Shown piece after piece: positions 1 to 10,900 of a stretch of DNA of 64,000 nucleotides (position 1 is its first letter; the number at the start of each line of letters is the position of its first letter). Made by a program: the position numbers and the translations under genes. This DNA comes from Ypsolopha sequella (lineage: Eukaryota; Arthropoda; Insecta; Lepidoptera; Ypsolophidae): assembly GCA_934047225.1 (NCBI GenBank), contig OW204000.1:18246001-18310000 (forward strand). The letters are read 5' to 3'. Under the pieces are notes generated by a model, which was not told the DNA's origin, made no database searches, and saw nothing but the letters and a program-made list of their open reading frames with translations.

Positions 1-156
1 CCGGTGAACAAAAACAACACTTTAACCTGTTCTCCTAATGATCATACAGAACATAATTTTATTATTAATTTAAATGGTCTTGGAATTTTATTATTAATTT
101 AAATGGTCTTGGAATGGCAAACTGTTATACTATACTATTATGAACTTGCTTTATGG

Positions 157-553
157 CAGTGGCGTGTTTTAAGATTTGGCGCCCTGGGCCTATGAGGTTT
201 GTCGCCTCATAAATTAACGAGAAGCAAAAATATTTCAATTATAATAAAATAAAATCCAGTAGTGTGTTGATGTGGGCTGTGAATATAATGAATGAAAAAA
301 CTAAAAATACCTTACAAACAAATATACACACCATTTATTCAATATGTACATATTTTCCGACGATTTTTTTTTAATGACACTATTAAAGTCAAAAAGCAAT
401 GAAATTAAAAGACTTGGACGAATAAACCAGATAGGTACCTAATGATTGATAATGAAAAGCGCCTAAAGCTGAGCGTGAGGTGCAGCTTGCGCCGCCCCTC
501 GCAGCCTGCCGCCCCGGGCCATGGCTTTTGGCCCTAGGGTAAATACGCCACTG
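157..553. mobile_element. hAT-like non-autonomous element, CAGTGGCG termini, copy 1
   Basis: Left end CAGTGGCGTGTTTTA and right end TAAATACGCCACTG are inverted to each other. The flanks CTTTATGG and CTTATGGG look like an 8-bp hAT duplication that lost one T. The body matches 7597-7985 and the inverted copy 30655-31342, including a GC-rich tract near 480-525. No transposase is encoded. Confidence 0.7.
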
Positions 554-661
554 CTTATGGGACGAGGCAGGAAATGGCAAAAAAGCACCTGTTCCATACA
601 AAAAAATTATGAGTACGTAGTACTTAGAGCAATTTATTTTTTCATGAGTTTAAATAAATTA

Positions 662-1050
662 TTTTTCAATGCATGTGCTCGTAAAGGCCCACTTTTTATG
701 CATCAAAACCGAACAGAAAGTCGATTATTTTGCCCTAGGGCTTTATTATAATTATAATTTTTTTTTTCAATGGTTGGCTAACCTGCAGCCTTTCTTGTGT
801 ACCATAAATGTCATACTTTTTTTTCCACTGTTTAACGGCTCTGGATACAGTCCTTTTGAGCCAATTACAAATTAAAGTTCACAAAATTATATTTGTTTTA
901 TTTCCTCACACTATGCATTGAAAAACGTAGTATGATACACGGGCGTAAAAGCAATAAATTACTCGGTTACGTTTAAAACACTCGCTACGCTCGTGTTTTA
1001 AATCGTCCTCGTAATTTATTCCTTTTCGCCCTAGTAGCATAAACTACTAT
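662..1050 (-). mobile_element. Hairpin-headed dispersed repeat, copy A
   Basis: One of six copies of a ~390-bp repeat in this window (others at 7997, 8788, 9789, 11903 and 44878). It has two parts. One is an imperfect ~120-bp palindrome centred on ACACTCGCTACGCTCGTGTT. The other is a ~275-bp part bounded by inverted TTTTTCAATGCA motifs. This copy is inverted relative to the four in the MCRIP introns and ends 22 bp before the hexosaminidase exon. Confidence 0.75.
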
Positions 1051-1072
1051 TATATTATTTTTAACTTTTCAG

Positions 1073-1254
1073 ACACACGCGTGTGGCCGCGCGTGGCTGC
1101 AGTAGCAGAGCGACTGTGGTCTGATCCCACATCTCGACCAAACTCAGCTGAACCAAGACTCCAGCGCCTCCGATCCAGACTGGTGGCTCGAGGACTTCGC
1201 CCTGACGTGCTCTCACCTGGCTGGTGTTCGCAGCACGACACCAAATGCCTTTAG
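1073..1254 (+). CDS. Beta-N-acetylhexosaminidase (GH20), terminal coding exon
   Basis: The last coding exon of a gene that begins upstream of the window. It follows an acceptor (TTTTTAACTTTTCAG) and reads, after two phase bases, TRVWPRVAAVAERLWSDP, then a stretch ending RPDVLSPGWCSQHDTKCL and a TAG stop at 1252-1254. The WPR-AA-AERLWS block and the terminal WC..H motif are hallmarks of the C-terminus of insect GH20 hexosaminidases (chitooligosaccharidolytic or fused-lobes-like), which remove terminal GlcNAc from chitin oligomers or N-glycans. The TIM barrel and catalytic D-E pair would lie on earlier exons that are not present here, so the subtype cannot be assigned. An AATAAA lies at about 1318. 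No further exon of the gene is visible in 1-1072, which is repeat DNA. Confidence 0.85.
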
Positions 1255-1313
1255 ACTCTTTGAAAATTAAAGTGACGCCTTATTTACACTGGGCATAGAC
1301 AACGGTTTTCTCG

Positions 1314-1324
1314 TGGCAATAAAA
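1314..1324 (+). promoter_or_regulatory. Probable polyadenylation signal of the hexosaminidase gene
   Basis: AATAAA lies about 65 bp after the TAG stop in the same orientation. Confidence 0.45.
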
Positions 1325-1586
1325 CTAAAATCGGACCGGGGTTTCGATAGGATAATTTTTTTTTTATCGAACTGCTTTATTGCAATTTTTAATTTCTACC
1401 ATAATTCATTTTTATTAATCCATATTCATTTTCTGTAGGTCACTTACTTGAATGTTAAATAAAATCAAGTGTCAATTCGACTCACGAATCGGGGTTTCTT
1501 CAAATTGAAGAGTGTTTTGGAAAAACAACCAATGTCACTTTTATGACATTTTACAGGAAGTAAAATATCAAGTATATCAAATATAA

Positions 1587-1730
1587 GGCCTACTATGAGG
1601 TGACAAAATTCGGTCGAATATCGGTCGGACGTATGTCCATCTCTATCAAACTCTTCATGCGTGCGTCAGAGATGGACGTATGCCCGACCGATAAACGACC
1701 GACCGAATCTTTTTAGGAGTGCCGGGCCTG
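1587..1730. mobile_element. Fold-back MITE
   Basis: Inverted arms carry GGTCGGACGTATGTCCATCT and its near complement around a ~25-bp loop at 1645-1670. The termini resemble AGGCC and GGCCTG. The right end GGAGTGCCGGGCCTG resembles the right end of the insertion at 29190-29207. Confidence 0.55.
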
Positions 1731-2580
1731 TGCTATACATAGAAATCAATAGAAGCTTAACAGTTTGAACTAGTCGTGAAAAAAATGACATAACGTGGTT
1801 ATTCTTCTCCTGTTTTAAAAATGTCATATTTATTTAATATCTACATATGTAAATAAAGGGAACATAATTTTTAAATACATTTTCTTAAATTAATTAAAGA
1901 TAATGCAACCAAAAATTGTATTGGAATTTGAAACGCCCTTTCAAATGATACTTTACATGCTGAAGACACTCACATTTTTGGCCGAAATCTCCTAAACTAG
2001 GTCAGAATCTTGACAAACAGACAGACAGACGGACGAACAAACACACGAGTCACAATAAAAGGATCCTCTATATTATTTTTGCGTACGGAACCTCATAAAT
2101 ACAAATGAAAGTTTTCTGATAGAAGGCATGAATAAATATGTTGTAGCCGTTTCTACCCTATAATCTTTTAAAAGTTTATATTTATTACTTTCTTACTTAC
2201 CATTTAGTTGAGTTATTTGCGGCTTTGTAACATCTGGTTTGTAGAATAGAACAGTTCTGAACTGCTGACTGATAAATATATTATATGTAAAAGACCATAG
2301 ACTTAGGTCTGTGTAAAAGACTGAATGTAAAACTGTCATGTAAACATGAAATTATTAGAGTTTTTTATATTAATGTGTCCTTTATATTAGTCTGGTCTGG
2401 CTGGATGTCCTATAAAGTGTTAGTAGATATCTACCAACTAACTAGCATTTATAGAGAATCGCAGTATTATGTGATGAACATACGTAGTTTTAAACAATAA
2501 ATAAATACTAGTAAGTAACTGCTAAAGATTTTTTTATTTCACAATTCTCCTATTGGCCATTAGATACGACGACGCCTGAT
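1731..2580. other. Spacer without a recognisable gene
   Basis: AT-rich DNA with short remnants of dispersed repeats, such as a CAGACAGAC run near 2014-2030. I see no exon with splice signals and no convincing open frame. Confidence 0.4.
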
Positions 2581-2707
2581 ATAAGATGGCCTGATGGAAT
2601 GCGCCGACGAGAGATATGATGCAACCAAAGACAAACAGATAACTAGACCACAAAATAGACACTACCAGAAGGCCGACTCCATACAACGAGCGAAAACAGA
2701 CGCACAC

Positions 2708-2830
2708 ATGCATATACGCGTACGTACGACGATCTCGGTCGAAGTCGGTCGAATGCCAATACGAAATTCTGCCGAGATCATCATACTTCGACCGACTTCG
2801 ACCGAGATCGTCGTACGTACGCGTCTACGT
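2708..2830. repeat. Near-perfect long palindrome
   Basis: Two arms of about 36 bp, each built on ACGTACGACGATCTCGGTCG and its complement, flank a ~33-bp spacer. The sequence outside the arms continues as an imperfect inverted repeat. A small fold-back element is likely; short open frames across it are not coding. Confidence 0.7.
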
Positions 2831-2954
2831 GTGCGTGCGTGCGTTTTCGCTAGTTATGCGGAGTGAACCTTCTGTAAGTGGTTATTTTGTGACTAGACTG
2901 CACTACGACCCGAAAAACGAGCCGAGCAAGAAGGGCGCAAGCACTCATTTGTCC

Positions 2955-3283
2955 CTTTTTAGGGTTCCGTACCCAAAAGATAACCAACGGGACCCTATTA
3001 CTAAGACTCCGCTGTCCGTCTGTTTGTCCGTCTGTCTGTCCGTCTGTCTGTCCGTCTGTCCGTCTGTCACCAGGCTATATCTCAGGAACCGTGATAGTTA
3101 GACCGTTGAAATTTTCACAGATGATGTATTTCTGTTGCCTCTATAACAACAAATACTAAAAAACAGAATAAAATAAATATTTAAGGGGGCTCCCATACAA
3201 CAGACATGGTTTTTTTGCCGTTTTTATAGATAATGGTACGGAACCCTTCGTGCGCGAGTCCGACTCGCTCTTGTCCGGTTTTT
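2955..3283 (-). repeat. Dispersed SINE-like repeat (GGGTTCCGTACC family), copy 1
   Basis: Starts TTAGGGTTCCGTACCC and ends GTGCGCGAGTCCGACTCGCT plus a T-run. It holds a CTGTCTGTCCGT simple repeat at 3009-3068. Near-identical copies lie at 30986-31277 and 55993-56303, with diverged ones near 27930-28190 and 56330-56640. The T-rich end at high coordinates and the box-B-like GGGTTCCG make the transcription direction uncertain. Confidence 0.7.
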
Positions 3284-3661
3284 TACTAATATGACCACAC
3301 TACACGTTTGGCACTTGATTATATATTTATTATACAGGGTGTTAGAAATTTAGAAAAAAAATCATTGGTTGATATATTTTTTAAGATAAAGATAAAGATA
3401 AAGAATCATTTATTTAAATGCCACAACACACACGAAACAAAACACTTGGTCGGATAGCTATGTAATTTTTCTATGGAACAGCAGATTTTTTTTTCACGTT
3501 TCAGTGGTTGGTTCCATAATTGAAAGTTGTTTATATGGACGAGTAAGTTTCCGGCTTCCGCAACGTCATCTTAACACTCAACATACTGGCAACTTGCTAA
3601 ACAAAGACAAACGAGTAGCGAGTGTTTTTCTCGCTTGGCTTGTTTTCCGCTTGAATATGCT

Positions 3662-3837
3662 ATTAACATTATATCATTACAGTATAGAAACGCAGAAAGA
3701 AAAGTAAATCTGGATGTGAGGAGCTCTGAACCGGGATTCGAACCGGGGACCTCTCGCTCGAATCCCGGTTCAGAGCTCCTCACATCCAGATTTACTTTTC
3801 TTTCTGCGTTTCTATACTGCAATGATATAATGTTAAT
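3662..3837. repeat. 80-bp snap-back inverted repeat
   Basis: Arms 3662-3741 and 3758-3837 are inverse complements at all but one position, with a 16-bp spacer. The inner part includes a tRNA T-arm-like sequence (CCGGTTCGAATCCCGG), so the arm probably derives from a tRNA-related SINE head. The arms have no similarity to the other fold-back families here. Confidence 0.85.
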
Positions 3838-4456
3838 TTATGTCTCCTTGCGATGGATAAATCGCCAAGTGTTCAAACATAGAAATTTATTTCTATCATA
3901 GTTTTATAACAAACATTGGAAAGAGCACAGTCTAGCTCTCTGTATTGTCTTTGGATGCAACGCGCTCGCCCAGAAAGTAGTAAGAAATCAGGTAAAGCCT
4001 TTATCAGTCTGTGCAGGAACTTCGGCTAAATCGATGGAACAAGAAGTGAGTTTTGTAACATCGACGTAAATTGCCATTTTAATTGCCCAGCATTCAGTAC
4101 CACCACCCATCATTGGTTTTAAAGACTTGATAAAGTGCGTAACGAACAAATCAGTTTAAAAAAACAGCACCCGTTACAGCAAGAATCACGGAATTACAAT
4201 AGATGTAATAGCAACATTAGGGAGTTGACGCCTCTGCTATTTTTGTTACGTAATATTTACGTACTATTCACCTATTACGAGTACCATAATTTTCTTATAG
4301 GTAATTTTCTGTCCTCTTATTTCGAAGATAATAGAAATTTTAAACTTCCGCGATTTTCACATATTATGAATAAGTTCTCATAAGATTTAGGAGGATACCT
4401 ACTTTTGTGCTGGGCTGTAGAAATCCCTATTATATTAACAATTTTACTCCTGCCCC

Positions 4457-4679
4457 CCTATTCTGTATCTTTGGTTGCCAACTGATCTAGGTGCGTATCA
4501 TCAAAAACATAGATAAAAACTGAAATTTCAAAATTGCCTTTAGTGGGTATTGAACTATTAACAATCTGTGTCGTCACTTCAAGTGCGAACATATCCTTAG
4601 GAAATCGGAATTCGATAGTATATCTATGTTTTTGATGATATGCACCCAGTCTAGAAAGCAACTAGATATACATAATAGG
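4457..4679. mobile_element. MITE, TATCATCAAAAACATAGATA family, copy 1
   Basis: Inverted ends CCTATTCTGTATCTTTGGTTG and its complement, with inner arms holding TATCATCAAAAACATAGATA. A second copy lies at 43857-44079 and a degenerate one around 34196-34555. Confidence 0.65.
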
Positions 4680-4918
4680 CCCGCTGGTCTACCATTTCTA
4701 ATTTCAGCAGCTGCAACATTTGTTTAAAGTTACAATATGTGACTTTTGAAGGTTGTTGAGACTGCGTTCTTGTTTGTCATATTTATTTTTTCTTCTACGA
4801 ATGAACGAAAATAATTTGACTGACACTGACAGTCAAAAAAAAATCTCCACTGGTTTCGGTTTTGGTTTTATTTCTCGTGTATTTTACGATATTTTGTAAC
4901 TTTGAGAGAAAATTTACA

Positions 4919-7900
4919 ATGTATACAGTTTCTAAAGGACCCAGCAAAATAGTTGCAAAAACTCGAAGGGGTGTGTAATTTAGTTTTTAGTAGTTTTCTA
5001 ACAAGTAATTAGAATCTTGTCGGATTGATCATATGACATTTTTTTTATTTCAGGCCTCTCACAAAACTTAGAACGATTAGATAGCCGAAAAGACAATAAA
5101 AGAAATTCATCAGAATCAGACAATGGAGAAATCGTCAAGTAAGTAGTTTATTTTATAAAGACATTTTTCATGGATTTCATCACGATTTTTTACATAACCT
5201 CATGACGCCAATTTCCGGCAATGAGTTTAGACAACAGTAGATATTATAACTAATGAGTTCAGCTAGTCTAGCATAGCAAACCATATCAAGCTCAATAGCG
5301 CGTGATATAGTGCTCTCTCTCACTCTGTTGATCTACCTCGAAAGGGATGGACATGGTGTATTATGCAGTTAAAGCTCGATATGGTCTGCTATGCTAGACC
5401 TAGGGTTGCCAACCCTCCTGGAATGTCCGGGAGACTCCGGGAATGTTGTTCAACCTCCCAAACTCCCAGGATGCAATAAAATCTCCAGATTTTCTAAAAT
5501 TAAATAATTAATGTCATTAATGAAATAGATAAATTGCGTGAAATAAATTTGGATTTTTCATGTAAATCTTTTATGATTGTGTGCTCAATAACTGACAAAT
5601 AATAGAGGCTTCTACAAAACAAAGCAAATTTAAAAAATTAGCAAATATTACTTTCATTCAATTGCTCGCTGATTTGTTCAAATCTCCAGGGTTGGTTCCT
5701 TCGAGAGTTGGCAACCCTAGCTAGACCCCATGATAGGATATTAGAGGTTACTGAAAATAAAGTTTGCATATCTTATAACAAGAGCCTATTATTTTATCAG
5801 TTGCACAGTCTACTATTTTTATTTTAAGCTGTGGAATTATGGTCCGGTGGAGGTTTTTTATTTTAAGCTGTGGAATTATGGTCGGGTGGAGGTTTTTTAT
5901 TTTAAGCTGTGGAATTATGGTCGGGTGGAGGTTTTTTATTTTAAGCTGTGGAATTATGGTCGGGTGGAGGTTTTTTATTTCAAGCTGTGGAATTATGGTC
6001 AGGTGGAGGTTTTTTATTTTAAAAGTGGACGTATGGTTGGCTGAAGGTTTTTTGTATTGGGACCCCCAACGGGTTTACTGTATTTTTATTTGCCTTGATA
6101 TAAGCCATAGTAACACATATTCTGTGAAAATTCAACTGGCTACCTGTAACAATTGAAGCTGTGATCCCTGTGGCAGACAGACAGACAGCGGAGGCTTCAA
6201 CCTTTGGATACAGTAACCTAAAAATTAACCATTTTGGTATTGCTTAAGTATGCAAGAAATTAACATTGTTTTTCCCCAGCAAGTGTGGTATCACTTAAAA
6301 GGAGGTTGCTGCAGGATTCTTAAAAAAAGGTTTTTTTTGTTTGTTTCAAGTAATTTAAAAAAACGTAAAAAAAATGGTCTCTCTTTCTGGATCTGAAATC
6401 GGAAAAATCTCTTTCATTTAAATAGGCATGTGAAAAAATAGGAAAACTATAGCAATGTTTCCTGCACTAATAGAATTTAAATAGACTTTATTTCAATGCA
6501 GAACTCTCCATGTGCAGATTGGATTTGCAATTAATTTTTTTTTTGTTTATTTAAGACCTTGCCTTTGGTATTCTAAGGATTTTTGCTTAAATATGCTGAG
6601 TCAACTACTGACCCTATCAATGTAAATCTCGCAAACATGTTTTTTCAGACCTTTATCTTTCCGTTGTCAAGACAGTTACCTAATGGGACACATTTCATTT
6701 TATTTATTTTTTAAATTACTTCTTTTTAAGTTATAAATATGTTTATTGTCTGAGCGGCTTGAGTTTTGTGTCTGAAATTTCTGCTATAACACGAAAACAT
6801 ATCCAGTAAAACCTTGAAAATTCACTGATTATGCATGCCGATAGCTTTCTAATGTAGATATTCTGAAAATGTAATTAAGTTTAAAATCACTCAATAAGAT
6901 TCAACCATAGGCCAGGCGTTAAGGGATTAATAAAATATGTTTATGCATATAGCAAACTATTGTTAAAAGTTGTCAAGCCTAAAAGTAATATTTTGGCCGT
7001 TATAATTATTTCTTAACATTTTGTTACAAATCTGGAGGATCAAGACTTAATATATATTCTATAAGCACTGGCTGCACATTCAGACGTGTGAGAACCAGAA
7101 TTAGATTCTGGTTCTCACATGGTTGAATTATTTATTAGTATAATTTTTTTATTAGTATGTAAGATAATTTTATTTTCATTTTAATTTTGTTCGTGATTTA
7201 AATTTGATTAGATTTTATGGGTTTTACATTGCCTGAAATAAAGACATTTATTTTATTTATTTATTTAATTGTGTGAATTAAAAGTAAAGGTTGAGTTGAG
7301 TAAACACAGAATAGGAGATGATAAATTGATGAGTCATACCTTTTATATATAAAAGCATACCTTTAGTTACCTTTAGTCTTCCCGGTTGTTTCCAATTACA
7401 AAATTGAAGATGTCTCTTAATCTAACCAATAATTTTTATCTTATTCCAGTATGCCCAAACCAGTATTTCATTCCAATGGAAAAAAGACAGTACATCAACG
7501 AATACATCACAATGCAATCACTCCACAGCATGAAGAAATCATTAGATATATAAGTGCAAGTAAGTGGTTTGCTCTGTGCATGTTTATTATTATTATCTTT
7601 TATTAGTGGAGTATTTTAAGATATGGCACCCTGGGCAAGTAAGGTTTGCTGCCTCATAATTGAACAAGAAAAAAGCAAAAATATTTCAATGATTAAATTA
7701 AACTAAATCTAGAAGTGTGTTGATTTGGGCTAAGAATTATGATAATAAAAAACACAAAAGGCCATACCAAGATATAAACATCATTTATTAATTATTTTTT
7801 TTGGTGGACAATTTTTTTTAAATAACAGTATAAAGTCAAAAAGCAATATAAATTAAAAGATAAGTAACAATTGATAATGAAAGGCGCTCACAGCTGAGGG

Positions 7901-10900
7901 CGAGGTGCGGCTTGCGCCGCCCCACGCAGCCTGCCGCCCGGGCCATGGCCCATTTGGCCCTAGGGTAAATATGCCACTGCGCTTCATAGTGTTTTTATAG
8001 TAGTTTATGCTACAAGGGCGCAAAGGAATAAATTACGAGGACGATTTAAAACACGAGCGTAGCGAGTGTTTTAAACGTAACCGAGTAATTTATTGCTTTT
8101 ACGCCCGTGTATCATACTACATTTTTCAATGCATAGTGTGAGGAAATGAAAACAAATATAATCTTGTGAACTTTAAATTATAATTGGCTCAAAAGGACTG
8201 TATCCATAGCCGTTAAACGGTGTAAAAAAAGTATAACGTCTATGGTACACAGGAAAGGCTGCAGGTTAGCCAACCATTGTAAATAAATAAAAAAAAAAAT
8301 AATAATAAAGCCCTAGGGCAAAATAATCGACTTTCTGTTCGGTTTTGATGCATAAAAAGTGGGCCTTTACGAGCACATGCATTGAAAAATACATTATCAC
8401 GACATGAATTCGTGAAGGGTTATCAAGGATGTTTCCGAGTATAGTTCATACTCTTACACCCCATGTTTCACTGACGATTATTACCATCCAGGGCAGCGTT
8501 CATAAACTAGGGGTCACGACACGGGTTCTAATGCCATCTCTGCCGTACGCGTTGAAAGTTGTATCTATCCTGCTGTTAATTTAAGGACAGCTGTCAGTGT
8601 GATTGGTGGTGAGACCTATTACCGTACTTCAGGCGAAAATGTGCCCACACACCACAACTTAACTTGCCTTTTGAAGCAAGCAGACTACAAAAAATGTGCC
8701 CCTACAGGATTCGAACCTACGAACTCCGGATTAGTCGTCGAGTACTCGAACCACTAGACAACAGAGGCAGTCTGTATTGTTCAAAAATAATAGTAGTTTA
8801 TGGTACAAGGGCGAAAAGGAATGAATCACGAGGACGATTTAAAACACGAGCGTAGCGAGTGTTTTAAACGTAACCGAGTAATTTATTGCTCTTACGCCCG
8901 TGTATCATACTACGTTTTTCAATGCATAGTGTGAGGAAATAAAACAAATATAATCTTGTGAACTTTAAATTATGATTGGCTCAAAAGGACTGTATCCAGT
9001 GCCGTTAAACAGTGGAGAAAAAGTACAACGTTTATGGTACACAGGAAAGGCTGCAGGTTAGCCAAGCATTGTAAATAAATTAAAAAAAAATAATAATAAT
9101 AAAGCCCTAGGGCAAAATAATCGACTTTCTGTTCGGTTTTGATGCATAAAAAGTGGGCCTTTATGAGCACTTGCATTAAAAATATTATTTATTGTTATTA
9201 ATAAATCTTTTGTAACCTTGATGAATTGTTACAGCTAAATGTTTCGAATTGGCTAAGGACCTTATTGATTATTGTACAGATATATACGTGGCAGGCAAAT
9301 AGTAAAATTCCGCCGTTTACAAAGGGGCGTCATCAGTTCCTAATCGTTCGCTGTATTGTAATTTGCCGTTCGGCAAATAGGTGCGACAACGAGCGGAGCG
9401 AGCAGGAGCGTGTTAGGTTTACATTTAATTGCAGTTCGGCGACCCTCAATACTTCTAACAGAATTACTAATTGGCAAATTAGAAAATGCCGAATTCTACT
9501 GTTTGACGAAGATTCGTCAAATAACAAAATAGCGAGTCTTTACCGCGCTCACCGCCTGCCCAGCCTGTGTGAGTATGGGCAATTCTTCCAGGATGACAAA
9601 GTCCTGGAAAGGCTTATGTCCAGCAGTGGACGAACTAGGCTGATGGATGGATGGATGAGCCTTTACAACCTGATGACGCCGCCGTTTTACTATTTGCCTG
9701 CGACATATGTTATATTTATTATCTAATCCAACTAAAAAAAATTATCTGAATCCTTGCAAAATTTATCCTATCAAATAACATTAAAATAATAGTAGTTTAT
9801 GCTACAAGAGCGCAAAGGAATAAATTACGAGGACTATTTAAAACAGGAGCGTAGCGAGTAATTTATTGCTCTTACGCCCGTGTATCATACTACGTTTTTC
9901 AATGCATAGTATGAGGAAATAAAACAAATATAATCTTGTGAACTTTAAATTATAATTGGTTCAAAAGTACTGTATCCAGAGCCGTTAAACAGTGGAAAAA
10001 AAAGTATAACATTTATGGTACACAGGAAAGGTTGCAGGTTAGCCAACTTCTCGTAAATAAATTTAAAAAATGATAATAATAAAGCCCTAGGGCAAAATAA
10101 TCGACTTTCTGTTCGGTTTAGATGCATATAAAGTGGGCCTTTACGAGCACATGCATTGAAAAAGTATTATTAGTTATAATTGTCCCGCGCGTAATGATGA
10201 TGAACAAACTGCGTCTTAACTATTTCAGAAAATGACTTGACACTGGCAAAAACTTCCAAAGCAATTTAGTTTCTATTCGTAACATCAAATGACTATTTTG
10301 CAATGAAGAAAAGACAGCAGTAAAATTGAAGCCTGAATCGGCTATAATGGTGTCGATTCGGTGTAACACAATTTAACTTATATGACAGCACTAAACTTAA
10401 TTCAAGCGTTCTTTTTCTTTCTGTATCGAAAAGATAAAAACAGAACGTTCAAAATAAGGTTGGTCCTGTCAAATAAGTTAAGTTGTGTTGCGCCGAATCG
10501 ACACCACTGTCTAATTCAAGCTCTAATAATGATGTTTTATTTCGCAGCTTGGGTACAAACAGCTTATGGTGAAAGTGAGCCTTCATCACCTACAAGTACA
10601 ATTGGTAAGTTCCATATATTCATAGAGGAAAATATACTGGTGGACATAAAAATCGACTCAAGCATTGTTGTCTTACATTGAAGGGAATAACCCAATCATA
10701 CAAACAAACATATAAAATATATATATCATTTTAAAGGTATAGGCCTCCATCTTTGAATAAATGCATTTTGGTTTAAAAGTATTCGCTATACAGGACGTCA
10801 AATTCATTTAATTAATTAAAAACTTATTAGGTCAATGAAGAACCGGCTGCAAGCAGTTATAAGGGCTAGAGGGGGGAACACGAAGTACTAATGTTAAACT

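Noticed and set aside
3009..3068. CRISPR-like short repeats
   Set aside because: A simple CTGTCTGTCCGT repeat inside a dispersed eukaryotic repeat; no spacers.
5839..6156. Open frame with a repeated 13-residue unit
   Set aside because: Produced by the 39-bp minisatellite; the period is a multiple of three, so two frames stay open. No splice or family support.
8690..8770. Functional tRNA gene
   Set aside because: Has A and B box-like sequences but no foldable cloverleaf, and it is the head of a SINE with other copies.
9226..9726. 166-codon plus-strand frame
   Set aside because: It runs through a TIR element and a nested LINE tail; the product is translated repeat.
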